From CAMTVQ01 sp947085255 (GTDB taxonomy: Bacteria > Bacteroidota > Bacteroidia > Sphingobacteriales > Sphingobacteriaceae), in contig CAMTVQ010000004.1 in the NCBI GenBank assembly GCA_947085255.1, forward strand, positions 186,001 to 250,000: DNA of 64,000 nucleotides, in the 5' to 3' direction. The first letter of the stretch is position 1, and each line of letters starts with the position of its first letter. Under the pieces are notes generated by a model that ran no database searches, had not been told where the DNA came from, and saw nothing but the letters and a program-made list of their open reading frames with translations. A program made the position numbers and the translations under genes. Below, piece after piece: positions 17,154 through 26,526 of this stretch.

Positions 17154-19169
17154 TTATTTTTGGGTGAATTGGGGTTCAATCCAAGCACCGTCTTCCTTTA
17201 TAATATCAATAAGGCCATCTACAGCTTCGCTGGCACTCACATTTTTACGTACAACTTCTTTACCGCGGTATAATGTGATTTTATCTGGACCTGAACCTAC
17301 GTATCCGTAATCTGCATCTGCCATCTCACCCGGACCATTTACAATACAGCCCATAATACCAATTTTCAACCCCTTCAAATGATCTGTTCTACTACGGATT
17401 CGCTGCGTAGTTTCCTGCAAATCAAATAACGTTCTACCACATGATGGGCAAGAAATATATTCGGTTTTTGATATACGTGAACGCGTTGCCTGCAATACAC
17501 CAAATGAGGTAGAAACCAACATAGGTAACGAAGCCTGATTTGCATCTATCCATACACCATCACCAAAACCATCTATTAGTAAAGCACCCAAATCGGTAGC
17601 GCTATATAATTGTAAATCTGTTGCTGTGACCGATTGAGAGTAACTTCGTTTAATGATTACTGGAATATTTATAGCTAAACTTTGTAACTCATTAAAAAAA
17701 CAACGCTGCGCAGCCATTCCATGCGCCTCATCTGTTTCTACAATAAATACAACTGTTTTGTCCAATGGCATTGTTGCAAATAGTTCTGTGCCTATTTCGC
17801 GTGTATTTAGTTGCACTAAATTCATTACTACACACCGCTGTGTAGCCTTATTCCATTCTGCTAATGTATATACCGGATGGCTATTTAGTTTATCCTTTAA
17901 CTGCAACCATGTAGCGTGATTATATAGCTTCTTCAAGTTACCCGGAAAAGCAAACGAAGGCAAGTTATCTCCTAAATAAGCAAAATCAATGCTTTGATCA
18001 GCCATGTTGTACTTATCTAAACCAGCATCGTATACATAACCTACTTGTTTTAGTAAAAATGGGTCTTTTAGGTTTTGAGCAGATAAATCAATTACCACAC
18101 GTGGCACTTGGTGACCGCCGATAAAGGTATTTACCTCATCAGAGGTGCGCTTTGTGTAAGTAAATGGATCGTAAGTAAGCCGATAGCTGTCTCGTACGAC
18201 TGAATACTCAGGACTCAAGAGTGACTTCTGACTCTCGACTCTCGACTCCAAACCTCTAACTTCATACCGCTGTGCCAACGCTTTAGCAACAGGAGCCTCT
18301 GCTTCGGGGTCTTCAGTAAGCGAAACGCGAATAGTATCACCTAAACCATCTTCCAAAAGTGTACCAATACCTACCGCAGATTTTATGCGCCCATCTTCTC
18401 CATCACCCGCTTCTGTAACGCCTAAATGCAAGGGGTAATTCATGCCCTCGGCTACCATGTTTTTTACCAACAACCTATAGGCCTGCACCATTACCTGCGC
18501 ATTGCTCGATTTCATCGACACCACCAACTGCTTGTAATTTTCGGCTTCGCAAATGCGGATAAATTCCATAGCCGACTCTACCATACCTTCTGGCGTATCG
18601 CCATAACGACTCATAATACGATCGCTCAGCGAACCATGGTTGGTACCGATACGCATAGCCGTACCGTATTCCTTACATATTTTTATAAGAGGTGTAAACT
18701 TTTTACGTATCCGCTCCAGCTCTGCTTCATAACTTGCATCGGTGTACAAGATATTTTCAAATTTCTTTTTATCCGCGTAATTACCAGGGTTTACACGTAC
18801 TTTTTCTACTATGCGTGCAGCTACCTCGGCGGCATTGGGTGTAAAATGTATATCGGCAACCAAAGGAACATTGCAGCCTCTTGCCAGTAATTCCTTCTTA
18901 ATAATTGCCAAATTTTCTGCCTCCTTAATACTTGGCGCAGTAATACGCACGTACTCGCAACCAGCTGCCACCATGCGTAAGGTTTGCTCTACTGTACCAA
19001 TAGTATCCATGGTATCGGTAGTGGTCATACTCTGTATGCGTATGGGATTATTTGCACCCATTGGAACATTTCCAATAAGCACTTCGCGTGTAACAAAGCG
19101 ACTGTACTGCGTAAGTGAGTTGCAATAAATACCAGAAAGTTGAGAAAGGGGGGCCGAGTTAATATTCAT
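17154..19169 (-). CDS. ispG: 4-hydroxy-3-methylbut-2-enyl diphosphate synthase, long form
   Basis: 671 residues from the ATG at 19169 (the longer TTG start at 19181 is less likely). The N-terminal TIM barrel (about 1-300) begins SRFVTREVLIGNVPMG. An insertion domain, as in plant, chlamydial and Bacteroidota enzymes, precedes the C-terminal [4Fe-4S] domain with CPSCG and GIMGCIVNGPGE. It performs the penultimate step of the MEP isoprenoid pathway. At about residues 306-325, in the linker before the insertion domain, the coding DNA is a degenerate heptamer repeat (18198-18249) read in frame without disrupting the gene. A -7-like box lies 9 nt before the start. Confidence 0.95.
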   Translation of the reverse strand: MNINSAPLSQLSGIYCNSLTQYSRFVTREVLIGNVPMGANNPIRIQSMTTTDTMDTIGTVEQTLRMVAAGCEYVRITAPSIKEAENLAIIKKELLARGCNVPLVADIHFTPNAAEVAARIVEKVRVNPGNYADKKKFENILYTDASYEAELERIRKKFTPLIKICKEYGTAMRIGTNHGSLSDRIMSRYGDTPEGMVESAMEFIRICEAENYKQLVVSMKSSNAQVMVQAYRLLVKNMVAEGMNYPLHLGVTEAGDGEDGRIKSAVGIGTLLEDGLGDTIRVSLTEDPEAEAPVAKALAQRYEVRGLESRVESQKSLLSPEYSVVRDSYRLTYDPFTYTKRTSDEVNTFIGGHQVPRVVIDLSAQNLKDPFLLKQVGYVYDAGLDKYNMADQSIDFAYLGDNLPSFAFPGNLKKLYNHATWLQLKDKLNSHPVYTLAEWNKATQRCVVMNLVQLNTREIGTELFATMPLDKTVVFIVETDEAHGMAAQRCFFNELQSLAINIPVIIKRSYSQSVTATDLQLYSATDLGALLIDGFGDGVWIDANQASLPMLVSTSFGVLQATRSRISKTEYISCPSCGRTLFDLQETTQRIRSRTDHLKGLKIGIMGCIVNGPGEMADADYGYVGSGPDKITLYRGKEVVRKNVSASEAVDGLIDIIKEDGAWIEPQFTQK
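18198..18249. repeat. Degenerate heptamer tandem repeat inside ispG
   Basis: The plus strand reads GACTGAA TACTCAG, then GACTCAA GAGTGAC, then TTCTGAC TCTCGAC TCTCGAC TCC, about seven 7-bp units. The first three units resemble the intergenic repeat at 33571-33606 (both contain GACTGAATACT). The reading frame of ispG stays open through it. Confidence 0.75.
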
Positions 19170-19262
19170 ATAAAGTACCAAATTTAAGAAAGTATCGTCT
19201 ATTTTTCAGAAAGTCGATAGCTATAAATCATGGGCTAAGTATAGCACGTCAAAAAATGGTCG

Positions 19263-19270
19263 TATATTTG
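19263..19270 (+). promoter_or_regulatory. -7 box upstream of the M28 peptidase gene
   Basis: TATATTTG matches TAnnTTTG exactly and lies 17 nt before the ATG at 19288. The -33 TTTG is not clear. Confidence 0.5.
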
Positions 19271-19287
19271 CCTCATATTAAGGATAT

Positions 19288-20925
19288 ATGAAAAGACTAC
19301 TTATAGTTGGAATTGCGCTTTTTAGCACCTCTTTATTTGCACAAAATCAAATACCTGTTGTAAGTAATGTGCAGTTTGAAGTTACCGATACGGTAATTAA
19401 TCGCAACTATATTACTACACAGATAAAAGTTACTTACGATGTAATAGATGCCGAAAATGACCCTATGACTGTAAGTTTGCGTGTATCTAGAGATTTTGGT
19501 AATAATTTTTCTGTAGTTCCACTTGTGGTAACCGGAGACGTGGGCAGTGGGGTGACTTCTGGTACTGGAAAAACGATTATATGGAGACCAACACCTACCA
19601 GACAAGTAGCAGATGCTGCTGATTATGTATATCGAATAATTGCAGATGATGGACAACAAATTAATATAGCTGACATTGTATCGCAAGTAGATTCTAATAA
19701 AATTAAGTCTGTCTTTAATACATTGTATGGTACTACCAATAATCATGTTTTCAATCCAACACAGTTAAATAATTCGCGAAATTTTATTCAAAACTATTAC
19801 CTATCAAATGGATACACCTTACATACCGACAACTTTGTATGTAATGATCGCAATAACCCTGAGGTGCTAAAAAACGGCATTAACTATGTGGGCATTCAAG
19901 AAGGTTTATTAAGTGATTCGGCAATATTAATGTCGGCTCATTACGATAACATAGATACTACTCGTGGCGCAGATGATAATAATATTGCCCAAGCCTGTAT
20001 GTTGGTGGCTGCCGAATTAGCAAAAGATTACCAATACAAAAACAGAACAATTTTTGGCAGTTGGGATTTTGAGGAAGATGGCTTAGTTGGTGCTTATTTT
20101 TACAGTTTACAACCACAAGCAAAAAAGATAAAGGCCGTAATAAACTTTGATGGAATAGGCATTTATAAAACAGCTCCTAATTCTCAAAGAGTACCTACTG
20201 GATTTGAAGCACTATTTCCGTTGGCTTATACAAAAGTAATGCTAAACGATTTTAAAGGTGACTTTATTGCTATGATTGGTGATGCACAATCGGCTGCATT
20301 GGTACAAGATGCCATTGCCGCTTCACAACAGTATGCGCCCGACCTAAATTATGTGGATGTAACTTGTCCAGACCCAGGATGTCAGATTGCCAAAGACCTA
20401 CGCCGTAGCGATCATGCCCCATTTTGGGATCAAAATATACCTTCGGTTTTTTATACAGCCACTACCCAGTTTAGAAGCGAGTGCTACCACATGCCATGTG
20501 ATACGGTTGTTAATTTTTGGTTTGCCTATAATGTAATAAAGTCTGCACTAGGTCTGTACCTCGAAAAAGCTGCACCAATGCATGCTGGTTTTGCACAAAG
20601 TGCTACTACATCTTCTGTTACCACAATCAATACAGCACTTACACTATCTGCACCATTTCCAAATCCTATTACCCAGCATGCTTACCTACAAGTAAACTTA
20701 CCCGAAACAGATGTACTAACTGTAAAAGCATACAATTTGCAAGGCAAAGAAGTAGATAATGTATTTACTGGAAAATTGCTTACTGGCAAGCATACGCTTT
20801 TATGGGATGTACTGCCAAACCTACCAGATGGCATGTATATTATAAAAGCCTCATCAGAAAAAGGGTTTTCGCAATCGTACAAAGTAACGGTAAACTTAGC
20901 TGCAGAACAGTTGCATCAGCACTAA
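19288..20925 (+). CDS. T9SS-secreted M28-family metallopeptidase
   Basis: 545 residues. The signal peptide ends LFAQ. An N-terminal beta domain (about 20-125) precedes the peptidase domain (about 140-430). Zinc-binding M28 motifs are visible: MSAHYDNIDT, the bridging Asp in RGADDNN, the catalytic pair in DFEEDGLVGA, the Asp of NFDGIGIY and the last histidine in RSDHAPFW. Aminopeptidase-type hydrolysis of extracellular peptides is the family's usual role. The C terminus is a T9SS sorting domain (APFPNPITQHAYLQV ... GMYIIKASS), so the enzyme is exported across the outer membrane. It converges on the Omp28 gene with only a 12 bp gap. Confidence 0.92.
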   Translation: MKRLLIVGIALFSTSLFAQNQIPVVSNVQFEVTDTVINRNYITTQIKVTYDVIDAENDPMTVSLRVSRDFGNNFSVVPLVVTGDVGSGVTSGTGKTIIWRPTPTRQVADAADYVYRIIADDGQQINIADIVSQVDSNKIKSVFNTLYGTTNNHVFNPTQLNNSRNFIQNYYLSNGYTLHTDNFVCNDRNNPEVLKNGINYVGIQEGLLSDSAILMSAHYDNIDTTRGADDNNIAQACMLVAAELAKDYQYKNRTIFGSWDFEEDGLVGAYFYSLQPQAKKIKAVINFDGIGIYKTAPNSQRVPTGFEALFPLAYTKVMLNDFKGDFIAMIGDAQSAALVQDAIAASQQYAPDLNYVDVTCPDPGCQIAKDLRRSDHAPFWDQNIPSVFYTATTQFRSECYHMPCDTVVNFWFAYNVIKSALGLYLEKAAPMHAGFAQSATTSSVTTINTALTLSAPFPNPITQHAYLQVNLPETDVLTVKAYNLQGKEVDNVFTGKLLTGKHTLLWDVLPNLPDGMYIIKASSEKGFSQSYKVTVNLAAEQLHQH

Positions 20926-20937
20926 TCTAATTGCTGT

Positions 20938-21777
20938 TTACTGTATGTGTTTTTCGGCTACTTGAAGAACATTATCAGTGCCGCTATTATTCACAAAAGC
21001 TACTACCGAACAATGTTTAGGAACATATCCATCCTTTAACGTGTAGGTATACGACTTTTTAATTATAGCACCTACGGCTGGTGCTGTTGTGCTTAATGGA
21101 TCACCAAAAGTAGGTGTAACAGCTCCACGTAATACATGACGGTGCACAAAGTTGGGGATATCTTCATTTGTTAAACGATAATCTTTTTGCCAATTGATAA
21201 TACTATCCTCTACTAAATAAACGGTAAGATTATCGTCTGCCGCTCCTGCTTTTAGGTATTTTACAGTTACATCAACGGTAAGCTGCTTATTAGCTTCATT
21301 AAATGTGTTTTTAATATCAATGCGTTGTGCAGGCTCTTGAGTTAAAACAGCAGAAATAGCCGTTGCCCACGCTCCACTACCCAATACTAACTTACCACCA
21401 GATAGGGTACGCGAAACACAACCCTCGGGATTAGCTTGCACACCATACTTATTATACAAAGCAATACTTGTAGGGGTAGTAAAATCATAGTTATACTTAC
21501 TGGCCGTTGGCGAGAAAGTAGCAAAAGAACCCGCATGGACGGATACTGTTACTAACTTACTACCAAATAAAGCGTCCAACTCTGCAATTTTCTCCGATCC
21601 TAATTCTGGGCAATTACCACACTTGTGTCCTGTATATTCTTCGAGTAAAGCTCGCTGCAGGGTAACTGTTGTATCCACATCGCCCAAATCAGTAAGTGTT
21701 TCTTTAATAGGTCCTTCTATTTTATCACATGCAACAAATAAGGTGCATGCAATAAGTACGACTGCCAATTTTTTCAT
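20938..21777 (-). CDS. Omp28-related lipoprotein with thioredoxin-like CxxC
   Basis: 279 residues. The lipobox FVAC places the anchored cysteine at residue 16. The N-terminal half is thioredoxin-like, with the opening LLEEYTGHKCGNCPELG; the CGNC is in the position of a thioredoxin active site. The C-terminal half is a beta-sandwich. Overall this matches the Omp28 family, outer-membrane lipoproteins best known from Porphyromonas. It is the last gene of a TlpA / beta-barrel / Omp28 run, which suggests a shared extracytoplasmic thiol-redox job; that is inference from the neighbours and the CxxC motifs. Confidence 0.85.
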   Translation of the reverse strand: MKKLAVVLIACTLFVACDKIEGPIKETLTDLGDVDTTVTLQRALLEEYTGHKCGNCPELGSEKIAELDALFGSKLVTVSVHAGSFATFSPTASKYNYDFTTPTSIALYNKYGVQANPEGCVSRTLSGGKLVLGSGAWATAISAVLTQEPAQRIDIKNTFNEANKQLTVDVTVKYLKAGAADDNLTVYLVEDSIINWQKDYRLTNEDIPNFVHRHVLRGAVTPTFGDPLSTTAPAVGAIIKKSYTYTLKDGYVPKHCSVVAFVNNSGTDNVLQVAEKHIQ

Positions 21778-21836
21778 CTGTTATATCAATTTAGCTAATA
21801 CAATTATAAACTACGTTATTTTTAGGTAATTGTTTT

Positions 21837-23516
21837 TTAAAAACTACTGGTAATTGACAAAGTAAATCCATTTGATGCAGGTACATTTCTACAAACACCT
21901 CCCACACATATAATTCCCTCACGTTGCTTGCCATAACCACCTGCAATACGCAATGTGTTTTTGAGATAACCCGCCTGTGCAACAACATAATGTATCTGTT
22001 TCTTCGATTCGCTATTACCATAATTAAATTGGTCGAGCACTGCAATAAAATACTTTGGAGCTATGGTGTATTCTATCAGTCCGGCTGCCCAGCTGCCCAT
22101 ATCTTGCTTGGTACGCATATGTTGCAATTCTGTGCGCACTGTATTATTTTTTGCCAACTTGTAGCTCACGTCTAGCACATTGATATACGCATAAACAATA
22201 CCGAAACCAGGTACACCTTGTACTACATCCTTATTATACACAAGGTGCATAAAAGTATATCCTGCTTTTAGTTTAGACGTTATTTTTTTAGTGATCTCTA
22301 TATTTTTATCCTCAAAATACAATTTTCCTGGACTTAAGAACTTGGCTGTATAGCCTACCTTCTGGTCGGCTACTTGCGTAGTATCCAAGCCCCACACACT
22401 GGCATAATTAGCCGTAATAGTTGTTCCGTACCTTCCTCCTACTAAACTTCCTTTCTTGAAGGTATATGTTATTTCTCCTTGAATACCTAACTCCCCATTA
22501 GGCTGAGTAGCATAAGGATAAAACGAAGGCAGCATATACGTATGTTGCTTAGTTGCTGCAGGTAAAAACGATAAGGTAAGGTCTGTTCTTGAGGCTGCTC
22601 TATCCGACCTAAAACTCATGTTATCAATGCGCTTTGCAGCCACCGAAATACCTAACCCTTTTGTAGCATACCCAGCATTTATGCTAATTGCTGTACCTTC
22701 CTTGTATATAAATTTATTATCTGCCGAAGGGTCGTTTATTTTATAGGCATACTCACCCGACAGTGTTACTTTTTTGTATTGAATGCCTGCGCGTCCGGCA
22801 AATGCACCAACGTTTTCGGGTAAAATATAAATAGGATCATTGTCTGGTTGATACTTACTAATAAAACCTCCACCAAACGTGTATCTCAAGTTACTATTCT
22901 CCAATTTGGTAAAAATCTCATTCACCGAAAAATCTATATCGGCGCCTCTTACTATACCAGGGCCAAGTGCAAAAAAGGAACGCTGGCGCGCTACAAATCC
23001 TTTCAGATATATTCCTTTAACTGGACGAAAACGTACACGTAAACCATCCAAAGAATTATCAATACCTAAGTTCTTTTCTTCGTATGCCCTAAAAATAGTT
23101 CCACTACCAAATTGCTCGTAAAAATTCCCAACGGTTACCTCAAAGTCGTCGGCTATGTATCCAGCATATCTATGCGGTACGCCACTACCCTTAAATCCTG
23201 ATGGATATCCCTGCAATGGATTAAGAAATGATTCGTAACGCAAACCCGCGTAAAATTTATCTTTTGTGTAGGTAAGATTCAAGAACCCATTAGAAAGGAT
23301 TTTCTCGGGCACTTTAGGTGCATTAATTAGCGAGTCTACTCGGTAATATTGTGCATCAAACTGGAAATTACCGTGTATCTCCCCAAAATTGGGCAATTGC
23401 AAGGGTGGATTTTGTATAAATGGTTTATTTGGTGCTGATTTAGTTGCAGAATCTTGTTGAGCTTTTGCCACTACAGCTATACTCAAAAACGCCACACACA
23501 CGAATATTTTCTTCAT
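21837..23516 (-). CDS. Outer-membrane beta-barrel protein, DUF6029-like
   Basis: 559 residues. The signal peptide ends VAKAQ, and the mature protein opens LPNFGEIHGNFQFDAQYY. From there to the C-terminal SITSSF the sequence alternates short amphipathic strands and turns, typical of a large beta-barrel with a terminal aromatic. It resembles the uncharacterised DUF6029 family of Bacteroidota. Its ATG overlaps the TlpA stop by one base (TAATG), so translation is coupled. Cofactors or substrates are not apparent; a role as partner or channel for the flanking redox proteins is a guess. Confidence 0.8.
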   Translation of the reverse strand: MKKIFVCVAFLSIAVVAKAQQDSATKSAPNKPFIQNPPLQLPNFGEIHGNFQFDAQYYRVDSLINAPKVPEKILSNGFLNLTYTKDKFYAGLRYESFLNPLQGYPSGFKGSGVPHRYAGYIADDFEVTVGNFYEQFGSGTIFRAYEEKNLGIDNSLDGLRVRFRPVKGIYLKGFVARQRSFFALGPGIVRGADIDFSVNEIFTKLENSNLRYTFGGGFISKYQPDNDPIYILPENVGAFAGRAGIQYKKVTLSGEYAYKINDPSADNKFIYKEGTAISINAGYATKGLGISVAAKRIDNMSFRSDRAASRTDLTLSFLPAATKQHTYMLPSFYPYATQPNGELGIQGEITYTFKKGSLVGGRYGTTITANYASVWGLDTTQVADQKVGYTAKFLSPGKLYFEDKNIEITKKITSKLKAGYTFMHLVYNKDVVQGVPGFGIVYAYINVLDVSYKLAKNNTVRTELQHMRTKQDMGSWAAGLIEYTIAPKYFIAVLDQFNYGNSESKKQIHYVVAQAGYLKNTLRIAGGYGKQREGIICVGGVCRNVPASNGFTLSITSSF

Positions 23517-24034
23517 TATTCTTCTATCTTTTCTCCTTTAGCTACCTTTTTTACCAATTCGTATAAATGATCCTCATCGCCTGGTTCGTATGATGCGTGC
23601 TGCCACACTATTTCTCCATTACCATTTAACAAAAACGTGTGGGGGATATTATTTACATTCATAGCGCGCTTAAAATCGCCATTAGGGTCGAGCAATATGT
23701 CAAACTCCCAAGCTTTACCCGCAACAAAAGGGGCTACTTTTGCCAAATTACGAGCATCATCTGTAGAAACAGCAATAATTTTTACCCCTGTTTCTTTTTG
23801 CCAATCGGCATATACATCGTTTATCGTGTTCAGTTCTAACACACAAGGCTTACACCAAGTAGCCCAAAAATCAATAATTATTGGTTTACCATTATTGGTA
23901 ATTGCAGCTGTATTTACGGTAATACCTGCTGTGTTTTTTAAATCTATTGCGGGCACCGGTCTATTAATTTGTGCATTAGCATTGCCCAGCAATAAGCTAA
24001 GTGAAAGTGCTAAAAGTGTCTTGTATCTGTTCAT
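23516..24034 (-). CDS. TlpA-type periplasmic thiol-disulfide oxidoreductase
   Basis: 172 residues from the ATG at 24034 (a GTG one codon upstream gives one extra residue). A signal peptide (about 1-22, ending GNANAQ) precedes a thioredoxin fold with active site FWATWCKPC and the cis-proline loop NNIPHTFLL. Proteins of this family reduce disulfides in the periplasm, for instance in cytochrome maturation. First gene of the TlpA, DUF6029-like, Omp28 run. A near-consensus -7 box (TACATTCG, 24052-24059 on the minus strand) lies 17 nt upstream. Confidence 0.92.
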   Translation of the reverse strand: MNRYKTLLALSLSLLLGNANAQINRPVPAIDLKNTAGITVNTAAITNNGKPIIIDFWATWCKPCVLELNTINDVYADWQKETGVKIIAVSTDDARNLAKVAPFVAGKAWEFDILLDPNGDFKRAMNVNNIPHTFLLNGNGEIVWQHASYEPGDEDHLYELVKKVAKGEKIEE

Positions 24035-24124
24035 CACTAATATATTATTTTGCGAATGTAAATATAAAAGGAATAAATGACAGGTAAAGTCTGATAAAAG
24101 ACATTATACTACCTAATTATTTTA

Positions 24125-24132
24125 TACTTTTG
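24125..24132 (+). promoter_or_regulatory. -7 box upstream of the small T9SS gene
   Basis: TACTTTTG matches TAnnTTTG exactly, 43 nt before the ATG at 24176. No clear -33 element. Confidence 0.4.
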
Positions 24133-24175
24133 TTATTCTTTATACAAGACTGACGATAAATTAATAATTAATTGC

Positions 24176-24883
24176 ATGAAAAAAGCACTCACACTTGGCA
24201 CATTACTAATAGCATTTGGTGTACTATACACAACTACAAGTTTAGCTCAAGTAAAGAATTTAAAAATTGGATACTCAGAACCAAGCGTAACTGGCGATAT
24301 AAATGACCTAATTGAAGCGCATGTTACCCTAATAAACACTAGCAGCAGTAGTATAGAAAGTAAAGTAAAACGTATCGATAAAACTATTCCAGCTGGCCAT
24401 GTTACTTATTTTTGCTACCAGATATGCTACAGCGATGCAGTAGAAGATTCTCCAGATCCAGTAGCTATTGCAGCTGGTGATTCTACCGAAAAATTTAAAA
24501 GTTATTTCGACCCACTTGGTACTGCAGGCAATGGTCAGGTAGTATATTCATTTTACAATGCTGCCAATCCTAGCGACTCGGTTATTTTACCGATTTCATA
24601 CAGTGCTACAGATGGCACTGCAGGCATAAAAAATATCAATTATAGCGTCTTATCTGCATATCCAAATCCAGCTTCATCAATTGTGCATATCGCTTTTCCT
24701 GCTGGTCAGCAAAGCATTATTCGCATGTATGATGTTACTGGAAAATTGGTAGCACAACAACAATTAGAATCCGGCATATTAGCACATAGCATTGCTACAA
24801 CACACCTGAAAAATGGCGTATATAGTTTAGTAGCTACCGATAATGCTAAAGTTGCCTATACTAAAGTGGTAATTACTAATTAA
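24176..24883 (+). CDS. Small T9SS-secreted protein of unknown function
   Basis: 235 residues. The signal peptide (about 1-24) ends SLAQ. Residues about 25-145 form a beta-rich domain with a cysteine pair in CYQICYSD and no recognisable catalytic motif. The last 75 residues are a type A sorting domain (SAYPNPASSIVHIAFP ... RMYDVTGKLVAQ ... GVYSLVAT), so the protein is exported by T9SS. The unusual proportion of mature domain to sorting domain (about 120 to 75) suggests a compact cargo, perhaps an adhesion or binding module. It ends directly against the convergent methyltransferase gene; the two stop codons abut. Confidence 0.85.
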   Translation: MKKALTLGTLLIAFGVLYTTTSLAQVKNLKIGYSEPSVTGDINDLIEAHVTLINTSSSSIESKVKRIDKTIPAGHVTYFCYQICYSDAVEDSPDPVAIAAGDSTEKFKSYFDPLGTAGNGQVVYSFYNAANPSDSVILPISYSATDGTAGIKNINYSVLSAYPNPASSIVHIAFPAGQQSIIRMYDVTGKLVAQQQLESGILAHSIATTHLKNGVYSLVATDNAKVAYTKVVITN

Positions 24884-25780
24884 TTACACCGAACGCATTT
24901 TACCAAAAACACCAAGGGGCAGTTTAAGCCCTTTGGAAGCGTCGAGGTACAACTCTCCTATTTCTAAGTTTGGTGTTTTATCAAAAGAAGAACGAATTAG
25001 GTTTTCGACAATTAGTGGTGAGAAACCTAGAGAATAGGTATTCAAAATCAAGAAATGCTTTTGCTCATCTAACAGAAGGGCAACATCTTTCATCATTTCA
25101 TTGATATTATCTTCCAGTTTCCATTTTTCGCCATTAGGACCATGCCCATAAGCTGGTGGATCTAAAATAATACCGTTGTATTTCTTACCACGTTTTACTT
25201 CTCGTTTTACAAATTTCATGGCATCCTCTACCACCCAACGAATATCTGGAAGATTGGATGCCACACTATTTTCATTTGCCCACGTTACTACCTGTTTTAT
25301 CGAATCAACATGGGTAATATCGGCACCAGCTGCTTTTGCAATCAAAGATGCAGCTCCGGTATAGGCAAATAAATTAAGCACTTTTGGTTCGGCTACCTTC
25401 ATCAACTTGATAGATTCGCTGATATAATCCCAGTTTACCGCTTGCTCCGGAAACACGCCTACATGCTTAAACGAGGTTAAAGCCAAGCGTAAGTTTATAG
25501 ACACATCGCCATTCTGGTAATTAATTACCCACCTATCTTTAACAGCTATTGCTTGAGTTGCTTTTGGATTAGGTATCCACTCGCCAGCTGTAGCAGATTT
25601 AGGCTTAAACCGTATGTGGTGAATTTTATCCCACTCTCCTTGCGATAGGGACTTGTCCCATACAGCCTGTGGTTCTGGTCGTATCAGTATTTGTTTACCG
25701 AAACGTTCTAATTTTTCAAAATCACCACAATCAATTAACTCGTAATCCTTCCAATGTACAGGAGTTTCGGCTTTTATCAT
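24884..25780 (-). CDS. Class I SAM-dependent methyltransferase, RlmI/RlmK-like
   Basis: 298 residues. The SAM-binding region reads VLNLFAYTGAASLIAKAAGA, followed by an acidic HVDS. The catalytic-type motif IILDPPAYGHG matches the D-P-P-x-Y of 23S rRNA cytosine and guanine methyltransferases such as RlmI and RlmK. The PUA domain of RlmI is missing, and the protein is about 100 residues shorter. The start overlaps the stop of the upstream ABC ATPase by 4 nt (ATGA), so it is coupled to an MlaFE-type transporter, an odd pairing. rRNA is the likely substrate, but this is not certain. Confidence 0.85.
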   Translation of the reverse strand: MIKAETPVHWKDYELIDCGDFEKLERFGKQILIRPEPQAVWDKSLSQGEWDKIHHIRFKPKSATAGEWIPNPKATQAIAVKDRWVINYQNGDVSINLRLALTSFKHVGVFPEQAVNWDYISESIKLMKVAEPKVLNLFAYTGAASLIAKAAGADITHVDSIKQVVTWANENSVASNLPDIRWVVEDAMKFVKREVKRGKKYNGIILDPPAYGHGPNGEKWKLEDNINEMMKDVALLLDEQKHFLILNTYSLGFSPLIVENLIRSSFDKTPNLEIGELYLDASKGLKLPLGVFGKMRSV

Positions 25781-26526
25781 TTATTACGCAAGTTTTGTAG
25801 AAATTTTGTAGCAAATACAAAATCGTTTAGTTCTTTATTATCTGTATTTCGTATTTCATCTTTTGTTCCTTCCCACCACTTTTGTCCTTCGAATAAAAAG
25901 ATGATGTGATCACCAATTTCCATTACTGAATTCATGTCGTGGGTATTTACTACTGTAGTAATGGAGTATTCATGCGTTATCTCATGAATTAGGTCATCGA
26001 TTATCGTGGCTGTTTTGGGGTCTAATCCCGAGTTTGGTTCATCACAAAAAAGATATTCTGGTTCCATGGCTATAGCCCTGGCTATACCCACTCGCTTTTT
26101 CATGCCCCCACTAATTTCAGAAATCATTAACTTATTTACATTCTGCAACTTAACCCTATTCAAGCAAAAATTTACACGGTCTCGCTTTTCCTCTTTGGTC
26201 ATTTTAGTAAACATATTGAGCGGAAACATCACATTATCTTCAACCGTCAAAGAATCAAATAAAGCAGAACCCTGAAACAGCATACCAATTTCTTGCCGAA
26301 TGGGTTTACGTTCGGTGAAACTAAGTCCATTATAATTGCGATTATTAAATAGAATTTCCCCACTATCAATTTCATGCAACCCCACCATGCACTTTAACAG
26401 AGTAGTTTTACCCGAACCACTACCCCCAATAATAAGATTGGTAACCCCGGGATTAAAGCTCGCTGAAATTGATTTGAGCACCAATTTTTCATCGAAACTC
26501 TTGGACAAATTCTTTATTTCAATCAT
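25777..26526 (-). CDS. mlaF: ABC transporter ATPase, MlaF type
   Basis: 249 residues. Walker A GGSGSGKTTLLKC, signature ISGGMKKRVGIARA and Walker B YLFCDEPNSGLDP are intact; GGMKKR in place of the common GGQ-type signature is typical of the MlaF/Mkl group. These ATPases drive phospholipid trafficking between the outer and inner membranes. Its start overlaps the MlaE permease stop by 4 nt and its own stop overlaps the methyltransferase start, so all three are translated in series. No MlaD (MCE) subunit lies in the window. Confidence 0.9.
   Translation of the reverse strand: MIEIKNLSKSFDEKLVLKSISASFNPGVTNLIIGGSGSGKTTLLKCMVGLHEIDSGEILFNNRNYNGLSFTERKPIRQEIGMLFQGSALFDSLTVEDNVMFPLNMFTKMTKEEKRDRVNFCLNRVKLQNVNKLMISEISGGMKKRVGIARAIAMEPEYLFCDEPNSGLDPKTATIIDDLIHEITHEYSITTVVNTHDMNSVMEIGDHIIFLFEGQKWWEGTKDEIRNTDNKELNDFVFATKFLQNLRNK

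Noticed and set aside
18426..18890. 154-residue plus-strand open frame inside ispG
   Set aside because: Antisense to conserved TIM-barrel sequence, rich in His/Tyr/Phe as expected of a shadow frame.
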